A DNA stretch of 64,000 nucleotides from Chitinophagales bacterium (GTDB taxonomy: Bacteria > Bacteroidota > Bacteroidia > Chitinophagales > JADIYW01), in contig JACJXT010000011.1 in NCBI GenBank assembly GCA_020636535.1, forward strand, positions 1,178,001 to 1,242,000, read 5' to 3'. A program made the position numbers and the translations under genes. Numbering within the stretch: position 1 is the first letter of the stretch; the number at the start of each line of letters is the position of its first letter. Shown piece after piece: positions 26,796 through 35,502 of the stretch. The notes under the pieces are model-generated. The model was not told the DNA's origin. It did no database searches and worked only from the letters and a program-made list of their open reading frames with translations.

Positions 26796-27224
26796 TTATA
26801 CATACTGATTAAAAGCATCAATTAGTTTATCTGTCCAAGGAATAGATTGTTTGCCATTAGTAGCTACAATAATGCCTTCACCATGTGCTGCAATTTCATT
26901 ATTTTTACTACAATTTTTTACCACATGATGTACTATTAAACTCGTATTACCTACTTTTTTTATAGCAACGCTTATTTCAATCTCATTAGGATATTTTACT
27001 TCTCTAACAAAATTGCATTCTAGTTTGGCTACTACAATTTTTATTTGCTCAGCAGCCAACAGTTTCCAAATACCGCTTTCATTAAAAAAGGTAATTCTGC
27101 CAGTTTCAAAATATCTAAAATATTGTACATTATTAATGTGATTAAAAGCATCCATTTCGCCCCAATAAACTTGCTGTTTTATAGGAAACGGAAATTGCAA
27201 CTGGTCTAATTCTTGAATTTGCAT
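26796..27224 (-). CDS. Acyl-CoA thioesterase, 4HBT/YbgC-like hotdog fold
   Basis: 142 residues. The N-terminal WGEMDAFNHINNVQYFRYFETGR (21-43) is the hotdog active-site helix with the catalytic-type Asp25 and His29. The rest is the five-stranded sheet ending in ATNGKQSIPWTDKL. It hydrolyses acyl-CoA thioesters in the cytosol; chain length is unknown. It has a single-gene layout with an ATG start. Confidence 0.85.
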   Translation of the reverse strand: MQIQELDQLQFPFPIKQQVYWGEMDAFNHINNVQYFRYFETGRITFFNESGIWKLLAAEQIKIVVAKLECNFVREVKYPNEIEISVAIKKVGNTSLIVHHVVKNCSKNNEIAAHGEGIIVATNGKQSIPWTDKLIDAFNQYV

Positions 27225-27292
27225 GTGCGAAGATAAAAAAAATAGTCATTTGATTAATGATTACAAATACTCAAACAACTATTTTATAGAAT

Positions 27293-28042
27293 CTAAAATT
27301 CTTCTTTATCCACATCTTTAGCTAAGTTTTCTATAGCTTCTTTATTGAGTAATATTTCTAGTGTGTCATCAGGCAAAGTATCGGTTGGCTCATTTATAAT
27401 AGCTTTATCTTCTTTTTGATATTTTTTATATTTTCTTTCCTTATATTTTTCTTTGCGTTTTTCTAAGGCAGCTTTGCGTTTCGCTCTTTGCTCTGCTTGT
27501 TTTAACTTTTTCAACTCAAGCTGTGCTTCTAACTCTTTTTGTTTTTCTGCTCGTCTTAAAGCTTTGGCTTGTTTTTCTTCTTCGGTCATTGGTTCAACCA
27601 TTTTCACTTGATGTGGTTTAACTTCAAATCTATCGTCAACAGGAACTTCAAATGTCCACCATAAAAATTGTATTAAACATGTACCAACACTACGCATTTG
27701 CACACTAAACGACAATAAATGATTGAGTGCTTGAAAAAAAGCAGAGATATTACTTAGATGAGTTGTAGTTTTAAAAATTTCGGTACTATTGCCTTTAATT
27801 TTTTTAGGATAATGGTAATTCATTCTTCCTATAACTAAATCAGAACTATTATATACATCAGTTTCTATAGATAAAATTTTTATAGGCAAAAAAAACGAAT
27901 TAGTAATTCGTATATCTGTTTCAGTTTCAACTTGTGTTAAGCCAATTTTTTTAGTGCGTACTTCAATAATATCTACCATAGGTCTAGACTGTGCTTTTTT
28001 AATCACAATCTTGTGTATCCATCTTTTAATAAATCCAAACAT
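27293..28042 (-). CDS. Protein of unknown function with a LEA-like domain and charged coiled-coil tail
   Basis: 249 residues from the ATG at 28042; a TTG four codons further upstream is also in frame. Residues about 20-150 form a beta-rich domain (VRTKKIGLTQVETETDIRI, LPIKILSIETDVYNSSD) that resembles LEA-2/WHy-type beta sandwiches. Residues about 160-225 are a Lys/Glu/Arg-rich coiled coil (EEEKQAKALRRAEKQKELE...). No signal peptide. No named family can be assigned with certainty. Confidence 0.6.
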   Translation of the reverse strand: MFGFIKRWIHKIVIKKAQSRPMVDIIEVRTKKIGLTQVETETDIRITNSFFLPIKILSIETDVYNSSDLVIGRMNYHYPKKIKGNSTEIFKTTTHLSNISAFFQALNHLLSFSVQMRSVGTCLIQFLWWTFEVPVDDRFEVKPHQVKMVEPMTEEEKQAKALRRAEKQKELEAQLELKKLKQAEQRAKRKAALEKRKEKYKERKYKKYQKEDKAIINEPTDTLPDDTLEILLNKEAIENLAKDVDKEEF

Positions 28043-28126
28043 ATTGATTATCAATTATCTGTTAAAATAAAGCAAATTATTTTATAAATTCCTATGCATT
28101 AGTTAATTTCAAGATAAATTATAACT

Positions 28127-29365
28127 ATGGAAACAATTATTGCAATTCCTGTTTTTGTATTATTACTTTTGTTGGAGTTTTTTTATATGCGAAAAAAACA
28201 GAAACATTATTATCGATTGAATGATGCCATTACTAATTTGAATATAGGTATTGGTCATGTTATTTCTAAAGTTGTAGTAGGTCTTTTGCTTATTGGCGTA
28301 TATGATTTTGTGTATACACATCGAATAATTACCTTACCTAATAATATATTAACTATTTTATTTTGTTTAGTAGCTTACGATTTCTTTTTTTATTGGGCAC
28401 ACAGAATTGGTCATGAAATGAACTTTTTTTGGGGAGCTCATGGTGTACATCATCAAAGCGAAGATTATAATTTAAGCGTAGCATTAAGACAGTCTTGGTT
28501 ACATGCATCTATTGCTTTTTTTATATTTTTGCCAATTCCATTTGTAGGTGTTTCGGCAGAAGTTTTTTTTCCAGTATTAGCAATTAATTCTTTTTATCAA
28601 TTTTGGATACATACCGATGTTATTAATAGAATGCCAAAGTGGTTTGAAGCAATTTTTAATTCGCCTACGCATCACAGAGTGCATCATGGTAGAAATCCCA
28701 AATACATCGACAAAAATCATGCTGGTATGTTTATTATTTGGGATAAACTATTTGGAACATTTCAAGAAGAAGAAGAAAAACCAACTTATGGTATTACTAA
28801 ACCTCTCAATTCTTGGAATCCGTTTTATGCAAATATAGAATACTATTTAAGTATGTTTAAAGCATCAAAACAAATGAAATGGAAAGATAAACTGAAATTT
28901 ATTTTTGCAAAACCAGGTTGGCAACCAGATTATTTAGGTGGAGAAATTCCTGTGCCATCAATAGAAAATGAAACGATAAAGTATGATGTAAAACCAAGAA
29001 CAAACGGAATAAACATATATGTTTTAGTGCAGTTTATTTTTATTATTATTGGATTGATGGCATATCTTTATTACTACGATACACTACCATTATTTCATAA
29101 AATATTTTGGTTTGCAATGGTTATGCTCTCTATTTTTTCAAGTAGTGCTATAATTGAACAAAAAAAATGGGCAAGGTATGTAGAGATTATTCGACTGATT
29201 ATTATTGTTGTAGGATTAAATATCTTATATTTTTCTAATTATTATAATTGGGCAATAGTTACAGCTGTAATCTCTATTCCAATAACCATTTATTTCATAG
29301 TATGGTATCTATTAAATTTAAAAGACAAATACATTTTTGGATTTATGTCAAAACAAACAGCATAA
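28127..29365 (+). CDS. Sterol desaturase/fatty acid hydroxylase family membrane protein
   Basis: 412 residues. The three histidine boxes of the di-iron fatty acid hydroxylase superfamily are visible: HRIGH (92-96), HGVHH (105-109) and HHRVHH (about 182-187). N-terminal and central hydrophobic helices anchor it, and the C-terminal third adds four more hydrophobic segments as in alkylglycerol monooxygenase-like proteins. It would hydroxylate or desaturate a lipid chain at the inner membrane. It is divergent from the preceding gene with 84 bp between starts. Confidence 0.85.
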   Translation: METIIAIPVFVLLLLLEFFYMRKKQKHYYRLNDAITNLNIGIGHVISKVVVGLLLIGVYDFVYTHRIITLPNNILTILFCLVAYDFFFYWAHRIGHEMNFFWGAHGVHHQSEDYNLSVALRQSWLHASIAFFIFLPIPFVGVSAEVFFPVLAINSFYQFWIHTDVINRMPKWFEAIFNSPTHHRVHHGRNPKYIDKNHAGMFIIWDKLFGTFQEEEEKPTYGITKPLNSWNPFYANIEYYLSMFKASKQMKWKDKLKFIFAKPGWQPDYLGGEIPVPSIENETIKYDVKPRTNGINIYVLVQFIFIIIGLMAYLYYYDTLPLFHKIFWFAMVMLSIFSSSAIIEQKKWARYVEIIRLIIIVVGLNILYFSNYYNWAIVTAVISIPITIYFIVWYLLNLKDKYIFGFMSKQTA

Positions 29366-29487
29366 TGTGATTTTTTTGAAAAGATTCAGAATTTATTTTA
29401 AAATCTCTTTCTGAACTTGTTTCAGAATCTCTTTTTAAATTTATCATTGGAAAGATAGAATTGCTAAGTCTCTACAATAAATTCATA

Positions 29488-29886
29488 CTATTTCATTTTC
29501 TGACACAACTCAATCAATACACCATTAGCACTTTTTGGATGTACAAAACAAACCAATTTATTCATTGCACCTTTATAAGGTTGTTCGCTTAGCAATTTAA
29601 AACCTTCTTCTTTTAAACGATGCATTTCCGCATAAATATCTTCCACTTCAAAACATACATGATGCATACCATCACCTTTTTGTAAAAACTTATGTATTGC
29701 ACTCTTTTCAGATAAAGAACTAATTAATTCCACTTTGGTATCTTCTAATTCATAAAACAATACTTTTAAATGCTGTGCTTCCATGGTTTCTTCATGAAAA
29801 GGTTGTTTATTTAATAATTTATTATATAATTGTTCTGCAGTATTTAAATCATTCACAGCAATACCAATATGGTCTATTTTTTTCAT
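29488..29886 (-). CDS. mce: Methylmalonyl-CoA epimerase
   Basis: 132 residues, full length. The VOC-fold motifs DHIGIAVNDL (metal His6), GMHHVCFEVEDI (second metal His) and VLIEL (metal Glu near the C-terminus) match the epimerase that interconverts (R)- and (S)-methylmalonyl-CoA in propionate/succinyl-CoA metabolism. The mutase genes are not in the window. It is divergent from the cysteine desulfurase gene, with 49 bp between starts. Confidence 0.88.
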   Translation of the reverse strand: MKKIDHIGIAVNDLNTAEQLYNKLLNKQPFHEETMEAQHLKVLFYELEDTKVELISSLSEKSAIHKFLQKGDGMHHVCFEVEDIYAEMHRLKEEGFKLLSEQPYKGAMNKLVCFVHPKSANGVLIELCQKMK

Positions 29887-29935
29887 TGTTGTAATCTATT
29901 TTTTACAAAGCTAAATATAATTACTAATTTTACTG

Positions 29936-31057
29936 ATGATTTATCTAGATTATAACGCTACAACACCAGTCGACGAAAAGGTACTTCAAGCAATGTTACC
30001 TTATTTTACTACACATTTTGGCAATGCTGCTAGTGCAACTCATACATTTGGTTGGATTGCAAAAGATGTGGTAGAAACTGCACGCAACAATATTGCTCAA
30101 CATTTAAATTGTAGCGAAAGCGAAATCATATTTACTTCTGGTGCTACCGAAAGTTTAAATTTAGCAATTAAAGGTATTTATGAAAGATATCAAACCAAAG
30201 GCAATCACATTATAACATGTAAAACAGAACACAATGCAGTACTCGATACTTGTAAATATTTAGAAACAAAAGGTGCTACTATTTCGTATTTATCTGTTGA
30301 TGAAAATGGACTAATCAATCTTGATGAATTAGAAAAATGCATTACAGATAAAACAATATTAGTAGCTATAATGTTGGCAAATAACGAAACTGGAGTAATA
30401 CAACCGATTCAAGACATTGCCAAAATTACACATCAAAAAAATACTATTTTATGTTGCGATGCTACACAAGCACTAGGTAAAATTCCAGTAGATGTACAAC
30501 AACTAAATGTAGATGTAATGGCATTTTCTGGACATAAAATGTATGCACCAAAAGGCATTGGAGCTTTGTATATTAGAAGAAGAAATCCAAGAGTAACACT
30601 TACGCCTTTATTACATGGTGGAGGTCATGAAAAATCGTATCGTAGTGGTACGCTAAATGTTCCAGCAATTGTTGGCTTGTCAAAAGCAGTTGATATTATT
30701 TCGTTTGATAATCAGCTAGCTACAATGCGTAATGATTTAGAAAATAAGTTATTAGATAAATTTGGTGATAAAATAAAAATCAATGGAATTAATGCACCAA
30801 GACTTCCCAATACAAGCAATATATTGTTTCCAATAGATGCAGTAGATATCATCAAACAAATAAAAATGAAAGTAGCAGTATCAACTGGTTCTGCTTGTAC
30901 ATCAGCAGAAAACAAACCATCTCATGTATTAACTGCTATGCACTTAACAGAACAAGAAGCAAAAAAATGCATTCGATTTAGCTTTGGTAAATACAATACT
31001 ATGGAAGATGTAGAACAAGTACTCACAATATTGAGCAATACAATCAATATTGATTAA
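29936..31057 (+). CDS. Cysteine desulfurase, NifS/IscS family
   Basis: 373 residues. It opens with MIYLDYNATTPVD. The PLP-binding His in CKTEHNAVLD, Asp in CCDATQALG, Lys (about 201) in FSGHKMYAPKG and the sulfur-carrying Cys (about 321) in STGSACTS are all present. It mobilises sulfur from cysteine for Fe-S clusters or tRNA thiolation. No isc/suf scaffold gene is adjacent, so which pathway it serves is open. Confidence 0.92.
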   Translation: MIYLDYNATTPVDEKVLQAMLPYFTTHFGNAASATHTFGWIAKDVVETARNNIAQHLNCSESEIIFTSGATESLNLAIKGIYERYQTKGNHIITCKTEHNAVLDTCKYLETKGATISYLSVDENGLINLDELEKCITDKTILVAIMLANNETGVIQPIQDIAKITHQKNTILCCDATQALGKIPVDVQQLNVDVMAFSGHKMYAPKGIGALYIRRRNPRVTLTPLLHGGGHEKSYRSGTLNVPAIVGLSKAVDIISFDNQLATMRNDLENKLLDKFGDKIKINGINAPRLPNTSNILFPIDAVDIIKQIKMKVAVSTGSACTSAENKPSHVLTAMHLTEQEAKKCIRFSFGKYNTMEDVEQVLTILSNTINID

Positions 31058-31089
31058 TAATTAAAATTATATATATTAATAAAAATATT

Positions 31090-31145
31090 TTACATTTCGA
31101 ACATTCTCTAATTTTGAAGTATGAGAAATGTACCGAATCTATTTA
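31090..31145. repeat. Dispersed intergenic repeat (copy 4, left half)
   Basis: ACATTCTCTAATTTTGAAGT then ATGAGAAATGTACCGAATCT; only the left half is present. The matching half is found in reverse at 31980-32027, beyond the decayed IS200 gene, as if an insertion had split a palindromic repeat. Confidence 0.45.
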
Positions 31146-31246
31146 TTCGAAGAGAATACCTGAGGATCTGCCTCGGAGTGAAAGAGGAAAAGTATGAAAA
31201 ACGGATGGTTTTTCATAACACTTTGAAAAAAGTGTAGCTTTGAGTT

Positions 31247-31689
31247 ATGGATGACCACATTAAAAAACGGCATAACAAAACCTTACTTCTATATCATATT
31301 GTTTTCCCAGTGAAATATAGGAAATCTGTGATTACAAAAGAGTTTAGCAATGGCTTGAAGGAGATATGTCTTGATATATCGGAACGATATGAAATTAACT
31401 TTATAGAGATTGGCTATGAAGAGAACCATGTTCATTTTTAGTACAGAGAGTTCCTTTAATGTCGGTTAGCTAAATATGTATGAAGGTAAAAAGTATAACA
31501 GCAAAAGAAATATTCAGACGTTTACCTGAAGTAAAAACTAAATTGTGGGGAGGGAATTTTTGGACAAGTGGTTATTATACAAATACAGTTGGACAGTATG
31601 GAAATAAAGATGTTATAAAAAAGTATATTGAAAACAAAGGAAAAGAAAAGGAATACAAAAAAGTTTATGAAGATCAACTCACACTTTTT
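31247..31689 (+). pseudogene. Decayed IS200/IS605 TnpA transposase, different lineage from the intact copies
   Basis: The N-terminal part (31247-31441) gives HNKTLLLYHIVFPVKYRKSV through GYEENHVHF, where a TAG interrupts the HUH motif region. The C-terminal part continues in another frame from 31480 (KVKSITAKEIFRRLPEVK, GYYTNTVGQYGN with the Y1 tyrosine) to the normal family end DQLTLF at 31689. One frameshift and a nonsense change disable it. The ORF then runs on to 31782 through a sequence shared with the ~280-bp cassette repeats. It is not related closely to the 24213 and 37983 transposases. Confidence 0.85.
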
Positions 31690-31701
31690 GGGACAGTATA
31701 C

Positions 31702-31825
31702 CCAAACCAGAAAAACAGCCATAAAAGCAATAGAAATAAGCCAAAAAACACTAAAAAACACCATAAAAAGCTTAATCTTTAACATTTGTGTACCAGTAAG
31801 CTACTAAAAGTACCACACAAAAATA
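31702..31825 (-). repeat. Inverted partial copy of the cassette-flanking repeat
   Basis: CCAAACCAGAAAAACAGCC through GTACCACACAAAAAT is the reverse complement of about 22091-22214 and of the matching part of the second copy, with few differences. It abuts the end of the decayed transposase, linking that repeat family to IS200 activity. Confidence 0.75.
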
Positions 31826-31884
31826 TTATGCCTTATAAAATACTGTTTATCAAAAATTTAAATTTAAACGAATCTTAAAAGGTG

Positions 31885-31950
31885 ATACAGCTACGCTGTA
31901 TTTTATAAATTTTTCTATCCTTTCTATTAAGGTTGAAGTGCTACGCACTT
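31885..31950. repeat. Two hairpins with CTACG centres near the IS remnant
   Basis: ATACAGC-TAC-GCTGTAT (31885-31901) and AAGTGC-TAC-GCACTT (31936-31950). They resemble the subterminal hairpins of IS200-like elements and lie in the otherwise empty 420 bp between the transposase remnant and mgtE. They probably belong to a right end or to a related non-autonomous element. Confidence 0.55.
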
Positions 31951-31979
31951 ATTAAGTTAATAAAATAATTTAATATAAT

Positions 31980-32027
31980 AGATCCCGTATATTTTTCGTT
32001 TCTCAAAATTACAGAAAGACGAAAACA
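31980..32027. repeat. Dispersed intergenic repeat (copy 5, inverted half)
   Basis: AGATCCCGTATATTTTTCGT then TTCTCAAAATTACAGAAAGACG is the reverse complement of the left half of this repeat family. It pairs with 31090-31145 across the decayed transposase. Confidence 0.45.
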
Positions 32028-32109
32028 CAGTTACTAAAAACCTACTTTTACTTTATCTTGTCCTTATAAATGCACAATAGATAGAATATAGTAAGCTTCT
32101 TATAAATTA

Positions 32110-33474
32110 TTAAAGCAATGTGCCTTTTAGCAATAAAGTGGCTACTGTAAAATAGATGAGTAATCCTGTAACATCTACTATAGTTGCTACAAATGGAGCT
32201 GAACTTGTAGCTGGATCAAAACCAACTCTTTTTAGTACAAATGGCAACATTGAGCCAATAAATGTTCCAAGCAATACAATTCCTACTAATGTTATTCCTA
32301 CTGTTAATCCAATTAAAACTGCATTATCACCATAAACTCCACTCATTTCATTCCATATAAAAACACGCATAAATCCTAATGCACCTAAAATTCCGCCTAA
32401 CATTAAGCCCGACAAAAATTCTCGTTTCATTACATACCACCAATCTTCTAATTTAATTTCGGCAATGGCTAATGAACGAATAATTAGTGTTGCTGCTTGC
32501 GAACCAGAATTTCCTCCACTAGAAATAATTAAAGGAATAAAGGTAGCGAGAACGACTGCTTTTGCAATTTCATCTTCAAAAAAAGCCATTGCTGTTGCAG
32601 TTAATAATTCGCCCAAGAAAAGAATGACTAACCAACCTGCTCTTTTCTTTACCATTTCTAATAATGGTGTTTCTTCATAGGTTGTTTCTAAAGAATCCAT
32701 ACCACCAAATTTTTGCATGTCTTCGGTAGTTTCTTCTTCTTCAATATCCATGATATCATCGAATGTTATAATACCAACTAGCACTTGGTCGCCAGCTAAA
32801 ACTGGTAGTGCTTGTCTATCATATTGTTTAAATGTTTGAACTACTTCTTCTATATCATCATTTACATTTACATATATGAATCGTTCGTCCATTAAATCTT
32901 TGACCATAGTATTTGGTTCAGCAAATAAAAAATGACCTATTCTAATATCATCAATTAGTCTGCCTTTGTTGTCTACCACATAAATCATGTTGACAGTTTC
33001 ACTTTTCTTGCCAAATTTTCTAATATGGTCGAACACTTGTTGCACTGTCCAATCTTGTTTTACTGCAACATAGTAAGGAGTCATATATCTACCGACAGAA
33101 TACTCTGGATAACCTAATAATTCGGTAGCAATTTTTCTTTCTTCATCCGACAATAAATTCATTGTCTTTCTTAAAACTTTGCTTGGCAACTCTTCTAGTA
33201 ACTGAGTTCTGTCATCTGGCGACATTCGATTTAAGATGTCGGTCATTTTTGCCTGACCTAACAACTTTAACATTTCTACTTGCGTATTTAGATCGATGTC
33301 TTCGAAAGTTCTAGCAGCCATTTTTAATGGCAAGATTCTAAAAACGACTACTTGGTCTTCTACTTCTAGTGATTCGATAAATTCGGCAACTTCACTAGGA
33401 TGCATAGCGGTTAGCTCTGTTCTAAGCTGAAACCATTGCTCCTCGTTTAGTAATTGCTCCAATTTATCAAACAT
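32110..33474 (-). CDS. mgtE: Magnesium transporter MgtE
   Basis: 454 residues. Domain order: N-terminal superhelical domain with MHPSEVAEFIESL and LLEELPSKVLRKTMNLLSDEE (about 1-130), two CBS domains (about 131-250; SVGRYMTPYYVAVKQDWTV) and five TM helices (about 275-454) with the pore signatures IPLIISSGGNSGSQAATLIIRSLA and GFDPATSSAPFVATIVDVTG. The cytosolic domains gate a Mg2+ channel according to internal Mg2+. It is monocistronic. Confidence 0.95.
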   Translation of the reverse strand: MFDKLEQLLNEEQWFQLRTELTAMHPSEVAEFIESLEVEDQVVVFRILPLKMAARTFEDIDLNTQVEMLKLLGQAKMTDILNRMSPDDRTQLLEELPSKVLRKTMNLLSDEERKIATELLGYPEYSVGRYMTPYYVAVKQDWTVQQVFDHIRKFGKKSETVNMIYVVDNKGRLIDDIRIGHFLFAEPNTMVKDLMDERFIYVNVNDDIEEVVQTFKQYDRQALPVLAGDQVLVGIITFDDIMDIEEEETTEDMQKFGGMDSLETTYEETPLLEMVKKRAGWLVILFLGELLTATAMAFFEDEIAKAVVLATFIPLIISSGGNSGSQAATLIIRSLAIAEIKLEDWWYVMKREFLSGLMLGGILGALGFMRVFIWNEMSGVYGDNAVLIGLTVGITLVGIVLLGTFIGSMLPFVLKRVGFDPATSSAPFVATIVDVTGLLIYFTVATLLLKGTLL

Positions 33475-33681
33475 GGTGCAAAGATAGGCAAATTTTGGTC
33501 TATTCGTTACTAGTCATGGCTAAAGAATCACTTCTTGTGTATTCAGTCGCTATAGTTTATCAGTGTTTCTATTACTAGTTTTATACTAGGATTTTATGTA
33601 TCACATTATAATGCTGTAATGATACTCAAACTTAAGCTATTAATAGATACTAATCAATTGATATTTTAATATCTTTATTGA

Positions 33682-34173
33682 ATGAAACAACAAGAATGGA
33701 AAAGTATTTATACCATGTATGAAACTTTAGAGGAATTGCCAGTGCATTTGCAAGCATTAATTTTAGCAGCACAAAAAGCACAGTTGGCAAGCTATGCACC
33801 TTATTCTAATTTTTATGTAGGTGCGGCAATTTTGTTAGACAACGGACAAATAATAGAAGGTAGCAATCAAGAAAATGCATCTTATCCAATTGGTTTGTGT
33901 GCAGAAAGAACAGTTTTAAGTGCAAAGGTTGCTGTAGCACCAAATCAAAAAATACAAACAATAGCTATTGTTGCTAAGTCAGATTTTATACAAGTAGAAA
34001 AGCCAGTTGCACCTTGTGGTATTTGCAGACAAACGCTTTTAGAAACAGAATTACAACAAGAACAAGCTATTCAAATAGTATTGTACGGAAATAATGGAAC
34101 TTCTTTTGTATTTAATAGCGTAAAAGAAATTTTGCCATTACATTTCGACGCATCAGAAACATTTAAACTATAA
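33682..34173 (+). CDS. cdd: Cytidine deaminase
   Basis: 163 residues. Zn motifs CAE (73-75, in GLCAERTVLS) and PCGIC (111-115) are intact, and the substrate segment YSNFYVGAAI precedes them. It deaminates cytidine and deoxycytidine for pyrimidine salvage as a homotetramer. The N-terminus is about 20 residues longer than in minimal tetrameric enzymes. A VOC gene follows 5 bp later, suggesting cotranscription. Confidence 0.92.
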   Translation: MKQQEWKSIYTMYETLEELPVHLQALILAAQKAQLASYAPYSNFYVGAAILLDNGQIIEGSNQENASYPIGLCAERTVLSAKVAVAPNQKIQTIAIVAKSDFIQVEKPVAPCGICRQTLLETELQQEQAIQIVLYGNNGTSFVFNSVKEILPLHFDASETFKL

Positions 34174-34178
34174 CAAAT

Positions 34179-34562
34179 ATGAAAAAAGTTACAGGAATTG
34201 GTGGCATTTTTTTTAAATGTAACGACTCAAAAGCAGTAAAAGATTGGTACAAAGAGCATTTAGGTTTTAATACAGACGACTATGGTGCTTCTTTTCAATT
34301 TATAGATGCAGATAAAAAGACCAAAGCAATTTTACAATGGAGCCCGTTTGCAAAAGATACTAAGTATTTCCAACCATCAGAAAAAGAATTTATGATTAAC
34401 TACAGAGTAGAAAACATAGAAGCTTTAGTAGAAGAATTAAAAGCCAATGGCGTTACTGTTTTAGATGAAATTGCAAGCTATGACTATGGTAAATTTGTAC
34501 ATATCTTAGACTTAGAAAATAACAAAATAGAACTTTGGGAACCAATAGATGAAGTCTTATAA
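34179..34562 (+). CDS. VOC family protein
   Basis: 127 residues: one full VOC fold made from two beta-alpha-beta-beta-beta halves. KVTGIGGIFFKCNDSKAVKDWY opens the first; FMINYRVENIEALVEELKANG and FVHILDLENNKIELWEP form the second, ending in the conserved metal-site Glu. Related proteins include glyoxalase I-like and antibiotic-resistance dioxygenase folds; no substrate can be assigned. It is probably cotranscribed with the cytidine deaminase gene. Confidence 0.8.
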   Translation: MKKVTGIGGIFFKCNDSKAVKDWYKEHLGFNTDDYGASFQFIDADKKTKAILQWSPFAKDTKYFQPSEKEFMINYRVENIEALVEELKANGVTVLDEIASYDYGKFVHILDLENNKIELWEPIDEVL

Positions 34563-34585
34563 TAAATGAGTTAAAATAATATACT

Positions 34586-35404
34586 ATGAGAAATTTTTAT
34601 TTACTACTAATAGTGATGTTTTTTATAACAGCATGTACACCTGATGATATTGCAACTCAAGTTGATAATAGAATTAAATCTTTAACTATAATTTCTGGTG
34701 TAGATTCAGTCAAATATGATTTTTTATACAATAACAACCAAGTAGTACAAGTATTAAAAAATAATAACTTATATGCAGATGTAAATTATGGAAATCTAAA
34801 TGCTACAATTATTAAATACTATCCATATACCGACACATTTTTAGTAAGTTATACTATAAACAATTATATAAATACAATTATTGGCGAAAATAGAATAAAA
34901 AGCTTTTATAGAAACAATACAGAAGAACTTGATTCTATACGAAATATTGACAATAGTATTTCTTTATATCATAATAATATTTCATTAGAAAAAAATAATA
35001 TTATATATTATAATCAATTATTACCGTACACTTGTGGTTTTTATAATACTTGTTATTCAGATTCAAGAGATACAATTTTGTATACAAACTATGCCATACA
35101 AACTAATCTTCCAGAGCAATTTATTAGTGTGCCAATAAGTGAAGGTATTAGTTTGTTTGAATTAAATCCTATTTATATTATGCAATTAAGTGGTATCTTA
35201 TCGTATAAACCATGTAAGAACTTAAGAGCAGAATGGAAAACTCGATATTCTATTTTAATTACACAATCAACTCCAAACAGATTTCATTTTAAATATGAAT
35301 ACCTATATGATAATATTAATAGAGTAACTAAAATCAATATTTTTAATATTGCAAATAACGAAAATTATTTGTTTAAAACTTATTTGATTTCATATTTTTT
35401 ATAA
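34586..35404 (+). CDS. Lipoprotein of unknown function
   Basis: 272 residues. MRNFYLLLIVMFFITAC is a lipoprotein signal (ITAC, C17). The body is rich in Asn, Tyr and short beta strands (YDFLYNNNQVVQVLKNNN, FHFKYEYLYDNINRVTKI), much like YD/RHS-type or DUF4595-like lipoproteins of Bacteroidota, but I cannot assign a family with confidence. Two cysteines (about 149 and 154) could form a disulfide. It starts 23 bp after the VOC gene. Confidence 0.65.
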   Translation: MRNFYLLLIVMFFITACTPDDIATQVDNRIKSLTIISGVDSVKYDFLYNNNQVVQVLKNNNLYADVNYGNLNATIIKYYPYTDTFLVSYTINNYINTIIGENRIKSFYRNNTEELDSIRNIDNSISLYHNNISLEKNNIIYYNQLLPYTCGFYNTCYSDSRDTILYTNYAIQTNLPEQFISVPISEGISLFELNPIYIMQLSGILSYKPCKNLRAEWKTRYSILITQSTPNRFHFKYEYLYDNINRVTKINIFNIANNENYLFKTYLISYFL

Positions 35405-35502
35405 AAAGATAGGATTTCAGTTTTGATACATTATTTATACTGTTTAAAAATATTTTTCTCCATTTAGTAAACATTTTAGCTACTCTGTTGTTCTCTTTGT
35501 CG

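Noticed and set aside
31480..31782. Independent 100-residue gene
   Set aside because: Its first 70 residues are the C-terminal half of a broken IS200 transposase and the remaining residues are read-through into a repeat.
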